From Hydractinia symbiolongicarpus (lineage: Eukaryota; Cnidaria; Hydrozoa; Anthoathecata; Hydractiniidae): DNA of 64,000 bases. The stretch lies in NCBI RefSeq assembly GCF_029227915.1, contig NC_079885.1:20905001-20969000 (forward strand), given 5' to 3'. Under the pieces are notes generated by a model. That model was not told the DNA's origin, made no database searches, and saw only the letters and a program-made list of their open reading frames with translations. Positions 10,801 to 23,900 of this stretch are shown in pieces (the first letter of the stretch is position 1; each line of letters begins with the position of its first letter). The translations under genes and the position numbers were made by a program.

Positions 10801-11690
10801 AAATTATCTTGTAGGTGTCAGGATATGTGGGGTATAAGAAGGATATGAATAATTTTTGCAAGAATAGATTTTTGCTGAATTCGCGAACTTTAATTCACGC
10901 GAATTTTCATTTTATAAAAATACTAAGCGATTTTCCACAAGGTAGTGGGAGGATGGATAAATAAACGGCTTTCTTGCATTCGCAGATAAAGAATTTGTTT
11001 CTGGATTCAATGTTTATATATTTTTTCCTTTTCCATTATTCACATTTTTCCTTATTGAATTATTTCATTTTTTCCCCGCCTTCATCAGCATACGCTTTGT
11101 CATATACTCTATTTTAACCATGATTGCATTTCTGCGCCACTAACAATGCTGAATTAACCTAAAAATCCAGTACTCATCTGGCAGTGTTTGGTTGTAATAA
11201 ATTAAACATATACGTAAGAATCATACCTTTTTTTAGCCTGTTCGCAAAAAAAAAAAAAAAAAAAAATCAGAACTCTTGTTATTGGTGGCTTAGCCTACCT
11301 ATAATGTTTTTTTAAATCGTATTCCAGTCTATGCTGTTATCACATGTTTTGTGTAGTGGGTGATTATTGGTCGGTTTTTCATGGAAGAGAAAGAGCAGTA
11401 CGAAATAACGTTTTATATCTGAAATAAAAAAGTTTATATCATAACAGATTATAATAAACTGACAATTTGGAGTAAAACTTTCCCAATTTTAAAACATTGC
11501 CACTTGTCCGTTCAGTCATTATCATTGAATAATATAGATATTACGATGTCATGAACAAGATATTTTAGGCTACATTTCGACAGCTTCGGCTGGAGCTACT
11601 TCCTGAATTGTTGGGAGACATTTACGTAGTTGAAATTATGGCGGTAAGGGGATTTGGGAGTCAAGGTTCTTTGTTTTGTCTTCGTTTGAT
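7850..11690. other. Gene-free AT-rich stretch
   Basis: No coding region recognised on either strand. It contains a poly(A) run at about 11249-11266 and an inverted GCGAA-rich patch near 10870-10930 that recurs elsewhere (about 13830-13950, 22340-22400, 36240-36520). Confidence 0.4.
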
Positions 11691-11692
11691 AA

Positions 11693-11890
11693 GGCAGAGA
11701 TGGTACTGCATGGTAGTGCATTCGGCTTGTAATCATAAGGTTTCAGGTTCGAGTCCCCCACATAGTCCTGGCATACTTTGTATGTAGTGTTTTCATCCTA
11801 TTTGGTGCCATCTACTGACGGCTAATCGGCTTGTGTGGCAGGGAAGCAAGTTGGAGCAATGCTATACATATCTCTAGCGGTAATGAAACA
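11693..11890 (+). repeat. tRNA-derived SINE, family 1
   Basis: tRNA-like head with an A-box-like TGGTAGTGCATTCGG and a clear B box (GGTTCGAGTCC at 11745-11757), followed by a body (GCCATCTACTGACGGCTAAT, then CGGCTTGTGTGGC) that recurs at 19822-19870. This combination marks a Pol III-driven SINE. Confidence 0.7.
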
Positions 11891-12761
11891 TAGTTACTGT
11901 CGCAGGGGAGGAAGAACCAGCGGTTATGTTGGAATCTCCATCAAACTTCCTGTCAAAACTTTTTTACTTACTTAATTTCTAATCAAATAGCGCAGGCGTT
12001 TATTAAATTAACAAGAACATCTTGCATTACTATTAGCCGAATCGTTCCCTTGTGGCCCCTAAGCCTATTACAGAGCGGAAATAATCAAGAAGACAAAATA
12101 CCCTGGAAACGAGGTTGCAGAAAAGCGAAACTAAAATGTGGAAAATAAACCTATACATCACGGTGGGCGATGAAAGAACTTTATATATATAGTACCTAAT
12201 TATAGCTTGTTGTGAAGTGGTTTTTATGTATTTAATTTCATGACTTATTTATATGACTTACCGAGTGAAACCATCATATGAGACCAATTGTTTTTTTGTA
12301 TTTAGTGTTTTATCAGAAAGGACAAAAATTAAATAAAATCTCAAAATTGACTATTTGCACAAACAGGGAAAATATTAATAAAGCTGTAAATATGATTTAA
12401 ACCTTTATTTACAAGGGAAAAAAATGGAATTAAAAGGAAAAATATAGAAGTTATTGCGGGAGACAGAAGTTATGTAATTTTTTACGAAGACAAGCGAAAC
12501 ACCTGGAATTGTTGAAATTATACATTTCTAAAATTAGAACTTGTTCATCTGACTGCGCTGGGGGTGGATATGAAAGAAAAAATTTTTTGTTGTTTTTTGT
12601 ATATTTTTCGTAACTACGTTGCTCCCATAGATGTAAAGCAGTGTGATACATCGCTGTTCGGTATATAAATTCTCTAGAGGGGATATTGCAAACATGCTTG
12701 GAGCAAACTTCGGTAGTTATTTAAGAGAGAACTGGAAAAGCAGCAAATTTTTCATGCCATA

Positions 12762-15700
12762 ATGTACTATCTATTTTTTCTAAGCTTGCTTATTTCACAG
12801 GTGATCTCCGATGAGTAAGTATTAATTTACTATCGAATCTTCACATGCATGGAGGAAAGAGCGAAACAACCAGTATTTGGTTATTTGGAATTTTTTCTTT
12901 TGTGTAAAATTTTCTCTTTAAAATTAAAATCGTTTTGTTTACTAATGATTTAGTCTTTCTGGTGTTGTATGTTCTTTCGTATTATAATTTATGCAAATGA
13001 ATTCTGAACGGTTTTCCGACAAAACGCTTGTCCAAAAACGTTGTCCGAAAATTTTAATATCTGAACTTTTTATTTCACTTAATTTTTTGCCATATTTTGT
13101 AAAACATTAATAGCATAAAGCTTTTATGATCATCTTAAATTTTATCTTGGTAGGGAATATATCTTTACCATCAGTAAAACCATTCAAAACTTTATTATGA
13201 CCTGTTTTTTTAAATGTCTATTATCTTTTTTGACATTATTGATAAAAAAATTTGAGTCACGGAAGGTGGCAAGACATAGACTGTTAATATTAGAATATCT
13301 TTCCAAAAATGCGCTGCGCCACAAGGATTAAGAAGGTACTGAAAGGTTAAAAATGCCGTTTGAACGTAATGCTGTGTTGGAACTTCGTCAAACTGACTTG
13401 TTTTAAGTACACTCATGGCGCCGGGGGTTCTATCCCCCTTTGCGGCGATTCAATTTGGGCAATCGAATATTACCATAGTCCCGGGTTAACCTAAGCCATG
13501 GGAGGGAAATTAGATGATGGCGCACTGTGTGGGCCGTTGGATGTTGCAGGGAGTTGTCTGGCAGAGCACTAACCCAGATTGAATTTGCGTATCTCAAAGA
13601 GAGCTTTAAATACTTATCCCTGTTTTATCCCTGGATATTTGTGAGGGTAGCCATGTAAAATATGCACATCTATGTATCTATCTGAGCAGATAACAACCTG
13701 GTGCTCAGGAGTTATGGTGCTCCAACGATGGACTGTTTTGGTGAACGTAGCCTGATTGTTACCAAAAAAAGCTAATGTCTAAAGTACTAATGATAAATAA
13801 ACTCATAATCTCGATTTTTATTAAATTCGGGAAACGGCTATTTTCGCACTTAAATTCGCGCATCCACGCAAAAATCCTTTTAGTGGTTGAAATTTACTAC
13901 AAACGTTATAAGTCATATTTTACGCGAAAATTAACACACGCGAAAATTTACTTTTTTTCCTCAAAAAACAAAACTGGTTGCAACAAGGCGTTGCTGTTAT
14001 ATTTTGTCTAAAACCTCGATTTTGTAATTTTTACTTGTTGTTAGAGAGAGGGAAATTGAATTTGCGCGAAATTTAATACGAAAGAAATAAGTTCATATTG
14101 CTATTTCGTTAAAATGAATAAATTTCATATCCGTGCTCTAGTTGCACGTCGACAACAAAAACATGACAAAATATAACACCAAATTGAGAATATAAATCAT
14201 AAAGAAACAAAAAGTTGAAGAATTTTTTAACATTAAACCTCTGCTAAACGAAACCATGACGTAAATTTTTGCGTACTGAACTTTTCACTTTTTTTTTTCT
14301 AGATTGGAAGAACACTTGGTTTTTCCTCCTGAAGATTATATAAAAACGGAATCAGGAAAACACGGTGACTACATTTTTTTTTTCGTCTAAATCATTTTTT
14401 ATGTTATGTTTAATCTCATAAGCAATATTTTTTCTAGTTCTTTTCCAGAATTTGAGAGTTTACTGAATTCGTGTTGTGTTTGTAAAGTGCTTCAAAAGTA
14501 CATTGAGAAAACATACGCTAATAAAGGGGGTAATAAATTTCCTTGCATCGACGAAGAAATATTGATCAAAAAATGGGTATAGTTTTCGAAAACATAATTT
14601 ACATATGCAACGACATCAAACCTACTTAAAATATCCAGATAACTTATGACTAACTTTTAAATCGGAGTATACTGATGAAAAACGCATGTTTCTGTTGTTT
14701 TTCATGAACGTACTCCTAGAAACATCAGTTTGTAAGTGAGACCAAGGAGGTGGGGCAATTAGACTCAATCATTGTCTTGTTTTTAGATGGTCCACGAGTT
14801 GTCCATTTTACTGTGTGGATTGAATCCGTCATACGCATCGATCCAGCTGCAATGGTAAGGATGTTAACACCACTATCTATGTATTATTTTTGAAAAACCA
14901 GTGTAACCTTTGTACATTTCAAATAACTTGAGCATCTTAGTTGGACATTGATAAAAAAAGTCAAATGGTAATTTTTTTTACTGCATGTTACTATCAGGAG
15001 TTTATTGTGAACAGTTACATCATTCAAGAATGGACGGATGAGCGTTTGAAACGAGAGAATCATCATGTCATCATGTTACAGGAAGCAACCGACGTGTGGA
15101 CACCTGACGTTTACTGTTTGAACTGCAGAAAATCTGCTTTGGATGAGAAAGGCACAAGAGTGTTGTTAAGGATTGACGTGGATGGGAATATTTATTACAG
15201 TCAACCGTAAGTTATTTATGTCGTTGCTAGGAGTGTAACGATCCTTTTTGTAACATGGTTTGCGGCTAAAGTAGCTATCTGTTGCAAACATTCAGAAATA
15301 ATAGAAGATACAACATTTAATGAAAAGTGGACAACGTCATCCAATCTATAAATGTCTCAAAACAAATATGGTAGCTTTCACTTTTAACATTGTAGCTAAT
15401 AACGACTAATGTCATTCTTTTAACCTTTTGGGTGATTTGAATCAATGTCGCAAAACTAACCGAAAACAATAATAATAAAAAAAAAAATGGGAAAAATCAA
15501 AAAAACAAAAACAAACAATAAACACACAAAAAAACTGTCGACATGTGTTACCCTAATGAACCTAATACCATAATATATCTTTTTAATACATACTTGGCGA
15601 CATTTTTCACTCGTCAACACAAAAGTTATGAATTACCCAGGTATAGTAGACATTAGGACATGTCGGCAACCATATTAAAGTTTCACCCCCGGTTATCTGA

Positions 15701-18315
15701 TAATTAAAATCATGATAACTCCCTTACCCCCCCTTTACTACTTTGCTTTTTGAGGGTAAATATGGTGGAAATCAGGCCACGCCCGGAACACAACATTCGA
15801 GAATGGTTCCAAGAAATCTTAAACATGGAACAGAAAGTATTTAAAAAAAATTCCACTTTTGTATGATTTTTGTTTTAGGGGGTTATTAAATGCAGCGTGC
15901 AATTTTGATTTCTATACTTTTCCATTTGATGTTCAAAGATGCAAAATGCAATTTGCCAGCTGTAGGTACATTTTTATATCATAACTTTCTTTAAAAGTTG
16001 TTCTTGTAAAAGTCATGCTTAACTATAAGGTTTACAATACCATGCATTCGTTTTACAATTTGAAATATCGGCATTTAATGTTGAATGAAGACTTCCAGCT
16101 TATGTATCAAAAATTTATAGCTGCTATATTAGTCAGTGGGATTGATACATCTGTGGAGAACAGAAGTGTCTGTGCATGACAGTGTTATTTTCTGTTTATT
16201 TTAGACAGCAACAACAACAGCTTTGTAGATTACAAACTAAAAAAAGCTACCTTTCTCGAGAAAAAAGATTTGGAGCAATTTAAAATAGATAATGAAATTA
16301 AAGCGTTGACTAGAGTTGCTGAATATTTATCTGGTGTGTATTCTTATGTGGTGTGTATTCTTATCTGGTGTGTATTCTTCACCTTAAAACATACGCAAGA
16401 AGATTTCGAAAATTCGTATCTTCCTACGAGGACCGTAAACGCTTTTTAGAAATATCACGAATTTTCTTCGTCTAGGTAATTACACAATAATTGAACTGGA
16501 GCTGAAGTTTACCCGCCAAATTGGGTTTTACTTAATCAGACTATACATCCCTACGTCTGTGCTGGTCAGCTTATCTTGGATAACATTCTATGTATCACCA
16601 TCAGATATTGAAACAAGATTGACAATTGGTATCACTTTGATTCTCTCAATGATCTTCTTGCTTGGATACAGCGATACATCTCTACCTAAAGTTTCATATA
16701 TCAAAGCGATTGATTGGTTTTTGATCATGGCGTTACTTATTATTGTGTTGACGGTTATAGAGACTGTGGTTGTATACTGGTACATTTGCAAGAAGGAAAA
16801 ACAACAGGAACAGGTAGAAGAATAAGTTACCTTGGCTGTAACCTCCTCTTGTCCTGTAACAAGATAGTCAACGGCGGCCAAATGTTTTAGATGTTCTTCC
16901 GAACGTAGAAAATATGTTTTTTCTTGGTTATTTTTATTAAAACAAGAAATAAAAAACACGAACTTTTTGTGTCAAATAAAACGTTTTGCTTGTGTAAAAA
17001 ATTAACTAAATTAAGGCCTATCTTGTTACGGGACGAGAAGAACTAATCAGCAACGATAATGAGCAGCTTCCTATCTTAAAGAAATATTTTGCTCCTTTGT
17101 TGTGCAGTGTCTCTTTATATCATTTCTATATCTCTAATCTTTTTTTCCTTAAGTGATTCTTTCCGTCTTTCGCTTGGTCGTGATAGAGGGATCCACAGTA
17201 TCTCATAACAGAACTGTGTTAGTAGATCAGACTTTTCTGCTTTATATGACTAATGCCTTTAATATAGCTAAATGCGTCCTGAAAGTAATTTTACAAACCC
17301 GGGCTTAGGAAAGTCAAAAAAGAAGCCCTTTTACGAACAAAATTGGATTTTCCTTGTTACGTTTTTGCAACGCCCTTTAGTTCACATAAGAAACAAATTA
17401 TTTTTATTATATTATTTATTTTCGGTTAAAAAGAACTAATCATGGACTCTCGTCGCATTTCTTCTTAGAATGTATTATTTATTTATTTATTTATCTTATC
17501 TTACAAAGCGTTCGCAAAGATTAAGCTAGTGAATGACTAAAGCTAAGTTCACACTTGAACGCAATTTCTTGGGTCGCGAGAATTTACCACATTTGTGGTT
17601 GTTTTTTTAAGATGTTTTTGTACATGATTAACAGAAAAGACAAGAACTAGCAATTACAGAGAAACACTGGAAACACTTATTCAGCGTACCACCTCCGGCA
17701 CTTTTGAAGTCGATTTAAACTTACCACAGCTTTCCGCAGCAAAACGGAGCTGGAAAAACGTCGTATTTCAACTACCTTCTGAGCAAAATCCATAAGTTAC
17801 TTTATTAGTGTAAATTCAACTTAGCCTGTTTCGGGTTATTTATTTAGTGTAAAGCGTGTTTCCCTTTTTTCAGTGTAAATTCAACTTAGCGTGTTTTTGT
17901 TAGCCTATAATGTGTACCTCTCTTTCTGTTCTGCTTTCAGCGAAGACGATCCTCCATATTTTCAAAACTTAGCGGCAGCAACCACTTCGATATCAGCAAG
18001 GAATGCAGTCCACCCGATGAAGATGATGACATGAAAGCTATCTATGGAAGCAAAGAAAACACTCGCAACAGAAAATGCGCAATGAAACATAAACTACTTT
18101 GCGTTGACGAATATGACCGAAAGAAGCCACTGAAGTTTGACTGCAGCATGAGTCCTTTCATAGGAAGTGAAGTCAATGATGATGATAATGATGATGATGA
18201 TTTCAGAAACAGAGTGGCGAATTTTGAGATTGTAGCACGACTTGTATTTCCCTTGGTATTTTTTGTGTTTGCCATTATATATGGTATTCATTACTCGCGA
18301 TATCTACATGAATAA
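12762..18315 (+). CDS. Cys-loop ligand-gated ion channel subunit 1
   Basis: Pentameric ligand-gated channel subunit at the cell surface. Eight exons: 12762-12814, 14303-14364, 14787-14854, 14998-15206, 15879-15961, 16205-16333, 16476-16813, 17941-18315. All introns are GT-AG, phases match, and the product is 438 aa. The start is the ATG opening a signal peptide (MYYLFFLSLLISQVIS). The extracellular domain carries W73, a CxxC at 101/104 and the 15-residue Cys-loop C138-C152 (FPFDVQRC). M1 follows IGFYLIRLYIP. M2 (R249 LTIGITLILSM) is preceded by Glu247-Thr248 where glycine/GABA receptors have Pro-Ala. M2-M3 has SLPKVSY. The M3-M4 loop holds an acidic Asp-rich tract, and M4 is VARLVFPLVFFVFAIIYG. 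Closest to the glycine/GABA/GluCl branch; ligand unknown. Tandem paralogue downstream. Confidence 0.93.
13413..13690 (+). repeat. SINE-like repeat, family 3
   Basis: In intron 1 of receptor gene 1. Shares GCGCACTGTGTGGGCCGTT and a tail (ATTTGTGAGG ... CCATGTAAAAT ... GCACATCTATG) with copies at 60717-61030 (plus) and 57157-57410 (minus). The minus copy keeps a tRNA-like head. Confidence 0.6.
17469..17492. repeat. (ATTT)n microsatellite
   Basis: About six ATTT units in intron 7 of receptor gene 1. Slightly downstream, at 17810-17905, a segment beginning GTGTAAATTCAACTTAGC occurs twice in direct orientation. Confidence 0.8.
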
Positions 18316-19337
18316 CACGCAAAAGAGGGCGAATAATAACATTGATGAACTTTGCAAGCTGGTAGAATGTAGAATCTACATTATGCAGCCGCTGTTGCGA
18401 TTATTAAAACTGGAGTTTAATACAACTATTTCTTGTTTCGATCAAATGTTATTGAAAAAACAGCGTATCTAGGTGTTTTTTGGTGAAACGTTTGGACTTT
18501 TACCACTTATTTTTAAAATATACTCCATATTATGTTCAGAAAGTTATAGCGTAGACTTACCGCGATACCCAACGATTTTTCTACCGTATTTAATCAGCCA
18601 TTTAACTGTTTGTACTTGTATTACAGGCTTAGTGCTTTTTATTTAGCCATTTTTCTAACACTTTCTTTTTCACTTCATTAAATTAAATACGTCAACACAC
18701 ATACGAACATAGACATTGGACGTGGAAAGAAGATGGCTAAAAGCTTGTCTGCTTTCGCTCAACCATATTATCTTGGTGTCAACCCCCACGTGGGTTGTAA
18801 TAACTTGTGATCAAGTTATTTAGTAATATGCCAACTTTTTAATAGTTATGTCAAACAGATCTTTAAACAAACCAAAGCCTCAGAAATTCGCGAGTTGAAT
18901 ATATGTTTTCCTATCCAACTAAATTTTGTTGAAATTCTAAGTTCTTAATAGTCTTCATCATATAAACTGCAATTAATTCCTTAAGAAAATCAATTAACTT
19001 TCTTAGGAATTAAGACACCAGAATTGTCCAGGAACTTGGAAGATTAAAATTCCATTGTAACCAAGTGCCATGAATAAAGTGTTTTCTAGATGTGGATAGT
19101 ACAAATATACTGAAATAGGCGAAAAATATACCGAAAGATATACTAAAAAAAAGGGCAAAGTTAAACTTAATGGGGCAAAGATATGCTGAAGGGGGTAAAA
19201 TATGTACTGAAAGGAGGTTGCGCGTAAGTGGACAGTATAAAGTATAAAACAAAAAAGACTAATATTCTCAAAATCAGTCCTCTTAATAGATAACTTGAAT
19301 GTGAGCTAGCTAACTACTACATTAGGGTAGAGGTTTT

Positions 19338-19520
19338 AGTGGCGTGGGGCTTTGTGGTTGTGTCGTTCACTTCGTAATCACAAGGTCCGTGATTTGGTCC
19401 ACAGCACGGGCATGTGTCTTTACCACAGCTACAGGTCAACCCATGCCATGTGAGGGACATTGGGTAGCCCAGCCGGTGTATACCCATTGTATAAATTCAA
19501 AGCACAGGACCCACATTAAT
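19338..19520 (+). repeat. tRNA-like SINE copy (degenerate)
   Basis: tRNA-like head (GTGGTTGTGTCGTTCACTTC, then GTAATCACAAGG) with a degenerate B-box region, and a body with CCCATGCCATGTGAGGGAC that resembles family 3. The open frame across it is incidental. Confidence 0.45.
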
Positions 19521-19689
19521 AAAAGTGTTTTCAACACTGAAGTGACTTTATCCCGTATAATTATTCGGAATAGAAATAATAATTGTGAGAACGTCTCGAC
19601 GAAAAGTTTTTTTCCTGTAAAAAGTAATTATTAATATTTGTCAAAAATTAGTATAAGTTCTTGTACCCGCAAATTGTGCCCACCCTTGA

Positions 19690-19880
19690 ATATACAAAGG
19701 TTTCATAAGGTTTTAGGTACGAGCCTCCACTCCAACCGTGGAAGTATAAGAGATATCTCTTATACCTCCATGCTCTAACCTACTTTAAATGTAATGTTGT
19801 CAGTTAATTTAGAGCCATCTTTTGACCACGAACCGGCTTGTGTGGCAAGCAAGCAAGTTAGAACAACAGACATGCATGTA
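19690..19880 (+). repeat. SINE family 1 copy
   Basis: Matches 11735-11860: CATAAGGTTTTAGGTACGAG in the B-box area and, further on, GCCATCTTTTGACCACGAAC, then CGGCTTGTGTGGCAAGCAAG. About 20 bp of inverted repeat (AGATATCTCTTATACCTCC) sits in the middle. Confidence 0.6.
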
Positions 19881-20094
19881 GACTTAAATACAGAAGTATT
19901 TACTACTTACGGAGGCTAAAAAAAATTGTAGGCCTTTATGGTTTACAATAAGCATAATCTCAGAAAATGGTAATTCTTCAGGTCGCAAATAGGTTTTAGT
20001 TATTGTCTTCTTATTATTGAAATTGTTTACCCAGTTCAATTGGTACTGCTATCCTCTGGAGGGCGCACTAGAACTTAAATTTATTCAAAGCTTC

Positions 20095-20305
20095 CATTAG
20101 AGAGCTGCGAAGATTGTGCAAACACAGCAAGCGCTTAACTAGACAACCGCCTTAGATATCAATCCCATCTTCACTCTGAACACTAAGCAAAAAGGACAGA
20201 TTTACATTTTTATAGTCCCTGGCATGACTCGGCCGGAGTTTGAACCCAGAACCTCCCACATTGGAAGCGAACGCTCTGCCACAAGTCTCCACCGGGCGGT
20301 AAAGG
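20095..20305 (-). repeat. tRNA-derived SINE, family 2
   Basis: Shares AACTAGACAACCGCC, GATATCAATCC, TGGCATGACTCGG and GAACGCTCTGCCACAAG with 37150-37322. In minus orientation it carries a B-box-like GGTTCTGGGTTCAAACTCC. Confidence 0.65.
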
Positions 20306-20939
20306 GCGTAAGCTAATCGATAAAATTATAACTATAGGTTTAATGAATAAAAGCACTGTACATTAAAAATGTAAAATATAAGATAGTGCTTTTTAAAATA
20401 GGCGTTGGAAACCACGTGCATGGAAGTTTTTGGAAAACATTTTATATTATAAGTTCATGTTCTAATGTTATTAACAGAGTATTCTGTATAGGACATTTTT
20501 TCCCTCTCGCCAACAGCCCAACATGATTAGGGTGGTCAACATTTATCTACTGCAATTGTCTGCTGTGTTCCTACGGCAGGTGGTTATACTTACACCACCT
20601 GGGTGAACAAACACAAAAAATCTTTTTTATAGGATCAGTTAAATCAATATTAATGTTCACTGGGCGAGGTTTTATATATCAAATGAAAGTTTTAAAATTT
20701 ATTAACTTAAAAAACACACCTATAGAAACCCATTTTTATAGAAAGTTGAAATAATTTGTTTGAAAGTCCGTGCAAATGCAAGAAGCCGAACACAACAGCC
20801 GAAATGCACAGCATGTCTTACTCAAACTTTATTGATGTCTTTTCAATTGTTTAATGAAGCTGAAAATGTCACTTATAATCAGTTCTAACGGTCTCATAGA
20901 ACGTTAACATCAGAAATACGGGCTAATGGTGGTGGCAGG

Positions 20940-23900
20940 ATGTCTTTTGGGTGGTTCGTTTGTATTTTTTTACTGGCATTGAGCGAAACAAAAGCGACAG
21001 GGTATGTAGGAACTTACTATCTTCAACTTTATTAAGTATTAAGTATACTTTCTAACTGCAAGATTTCCAGGTAAGATAAACTTCTTTAAATCATAAACAC
21101 TTTCTTTAAAGTAACACTTTGTCAGTAAAAGGAAACTTTTCTAGTTTTTAAAAGCTAATTTCCAAAAGAAAAACCAAACTGTACGGTAAAATTTGTGACG
21201 TCATTGTCGTTTGTCGTAATCTTGGGAAACTTTCCAGGTTCTTTTTCGTGTCAAAACAGAACATTGGAATCGTGGCCAAGAATTGTAGAAAAAAAACACA
21301 AGTAAATTTGTAAAAAAAAAAAAAAAATTTTCTCTACAGCATGGGTATACTTCAAATGTTTTTATTTTCAATTCCAGGATTCCTTATGAGCATTAAAAGA
21401 TCCATTATTATAAGACTTCAAGCACGAAGTCTCACTGTTTTCAAAAAGATATCAGCTCCACTTGCAAAAGTTTAAAAAAGGTTATTAGTTCAGATTGTGA
21501 TATATTCCCCTGATCATTTTATTTCTTGGTCAATTCTACCATCAAAACAAAAACGCAACTAAATCCTTCATCGCTGCCGTCTGACGGCTCTCCTGTGGCA
21601 TCCTGTGGTATTAGTCTTTGTAATGAAAAAAAAAAAAAAACCTAAAAATGCTATAAATTTAGACCTAAAATTAACAAAAATGCAAACAACATTATGACTT
21701 CACAGAAAATGATTTAAAAAAGGAGACAAATTTACGTCAAATTAATTTGTTGTCATTTTATCTCCTCCTTCACTTAAAACTGACCCTTAAAAAGTTATTG
21801 TTTGCATACAAACAGTAGCTGGATTGTATCAAGGTATAAGATCTTAACTTTATCCGATGTTAACATGCTGCAGTCTAATTAATTTGTGATATGTTTCTCT
21901 CGTAGAGATGAAGAAAATTATATCTTTCCTCCAGAAGGCTATAATAAAATAGAATCTGGGAAGCATGGTAATTAGTTTCTAGCGTTTTTAACATATTATT
22001 GTAAAATAATTATCAGGTAAATAGCATTTTTTTTTCGAATATTTAGATGCTCCTCGTCATGTGAATTTCTCTTTGGTGATTGAATCTGTTATCAGAATTG
22101 ATGCCACTATGATGGTAAGAAATTTTTTGAATGTGCGAGTTTTTGTAAGACTAATTTCAATATAGCGTATTTTTGTGTTAAGGTGAAGCGATTGATAGAC
22201 TACCCGAATACTTACAATCTTAATGGTGTTAATTTTACGGGACAGAAACAGATATTTTGCAGATATCAACTCTCACAAGATAATGTAAAAGGGATATTTT
22301 TGAAAGAGAAGACTTTTTTTAAACCACCGTGTTTTTTTGCGGGTATTAATTTTCGAAGGTAAAATTATTTCGCGAGTGCATAATTTCGCGAATTTGGCCA
22401 TAACGCATAAAAAGTACAAAAATTGATACCTGCAGCAACATTAAAATGTGTGCTTTAAACGATCTTACTACTTTAGAAACACATGTCATCATTGTCTATT
22501 TCATGTCATGATTTTGACAAGAATGTTAATAATTTTTAGAAAAGTGTCAATTTTGTGCATGCACTGGTTTTTGTATTGAAAACAACTAAAAATTTGAAAA
22601 TAGTGAAACCATACACGAGAAAATTGTCAGCTTTTTATTGTGTAAAAAATAGGGCATTAATAAAATAGGATTCTGTATGGTCTATCCAGTAACTCTTGGA
22701 TGCAGTCCAGATTATTCCTTCCCTTCGAGATGTGTAACTAATTATTTTTGTCACTGTTAGAAATGACAATAAATGTTGAGGCATAGATTCTTAAATATTA
22801 TTGAGGATTAACATGTAGATTAAAATCCTTATATTCGTAAGAAAGATCTGATCATTTGTTTTTTAGGAGTTTGTTTTGAATAGTTATATCGTGCAAGAGT
22901 GGACTGATGAACGTTTAAAACGAGATAATCATCACGAGATTGTCCTGCAAGATGACAACGAGATATGGACACCTGATATATACTGCTTAAATTGTAGACA
23001 GTCAACACTTGGCACAAAAACAGGAAGGGTTTTGCTTCGTATTGGAGTAGACGGAAGGATCTATCACAGTCAACCGTGAGTTGTCTTCTCGATACGTAAA
23101 AAGTCCAAACGAAAACAAAAATTGTCTTCCTTTTATCTTAACTCAAATTTTTTTTGGTATGAAGACGAGGAGGGGTTATAATTTAAGATCTCTTTTCCTT
23201 TCAAGAGAAGATGCTATTTTTCTTTAGGTAAAACAAGAGTATTATTTTTTTACATTTTGTCGAAGATGTTTTTTTTAATTTCTCTATATGTTATATATAT
23301 AGAAAAACGGGTAAAAAAAGGCTTTTCGTCCTTCATCTCTATCAAAACCTGGGTTCTATAGTTAGCGCAATGTTAGCCAGAGAAAATATTTTTTGTTAAT
23401 AATAAGCAGGCCAAATATGGCGAATTTACGAAAAATACAATGACTTATTACGTGGTCCTAAATTTTTGCTAAAAAGCAAGGTTTTAAAGAATTGGCAATT
23501 CAAACCTTTTGACCAAAATGCACAAAAATTCGCGAGATCGCGATATTTAATTCTCGCGAAAATGTATATTGTAACACCTGTATATCTCTGTTTTTCTGTC
23601 AGGTAAAATGGTACCGCAAGTACGGCACACGTAATGGGATATAAAAAGAACGGGCGAACCCGTAGATTTTTCCACGGGTTCGCCTACTAGTTTATTATAT
23701 TACCGTTTATATAATCCAATTAATTTATATAATTATATTTACTGTCTAGGGGACTGCTACATGCAGCTTGTAATTTTAAATTCCAGTTCTTTCCGTTTGA
23801 TGTTCAATATTGCGATATAGAGTTTGCCAGTTGTAAGTTAACGTTTTATATGTATTTTCTTCTTCATTCCTTCTGCAGTGTTTTTGTCATAGCTTGCTAT

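Larger units (their letters stand above)
18316..20939. other. Intergenic region between the two receptor genes
   Basis: No coding sequence recognised. It holds the SINE copies listed separately, an imperfect dyad around 18950-19010 (CCTTAAGAAAATCAATTAAC / TTTCTTAGGAATT) and otherwise AT-rich unique-looking sequence. Confidence 0.4.

Noticed and set aside
11693-11770. tRNA gene
   Set aside because: A- and B-box-like sequences are present but no complete cloverleaf can be drawn, and the body recurs as a dispersed SINE.
16588-16959. 123-codon minus-strand ORF
   Set aside because: Antisense to the M1-M3 exon of receptor gene 1.
19344-19634. 96-codon ORF
   Set aside because: Runs over a tRNA-like SINE and its flank; no protein features.
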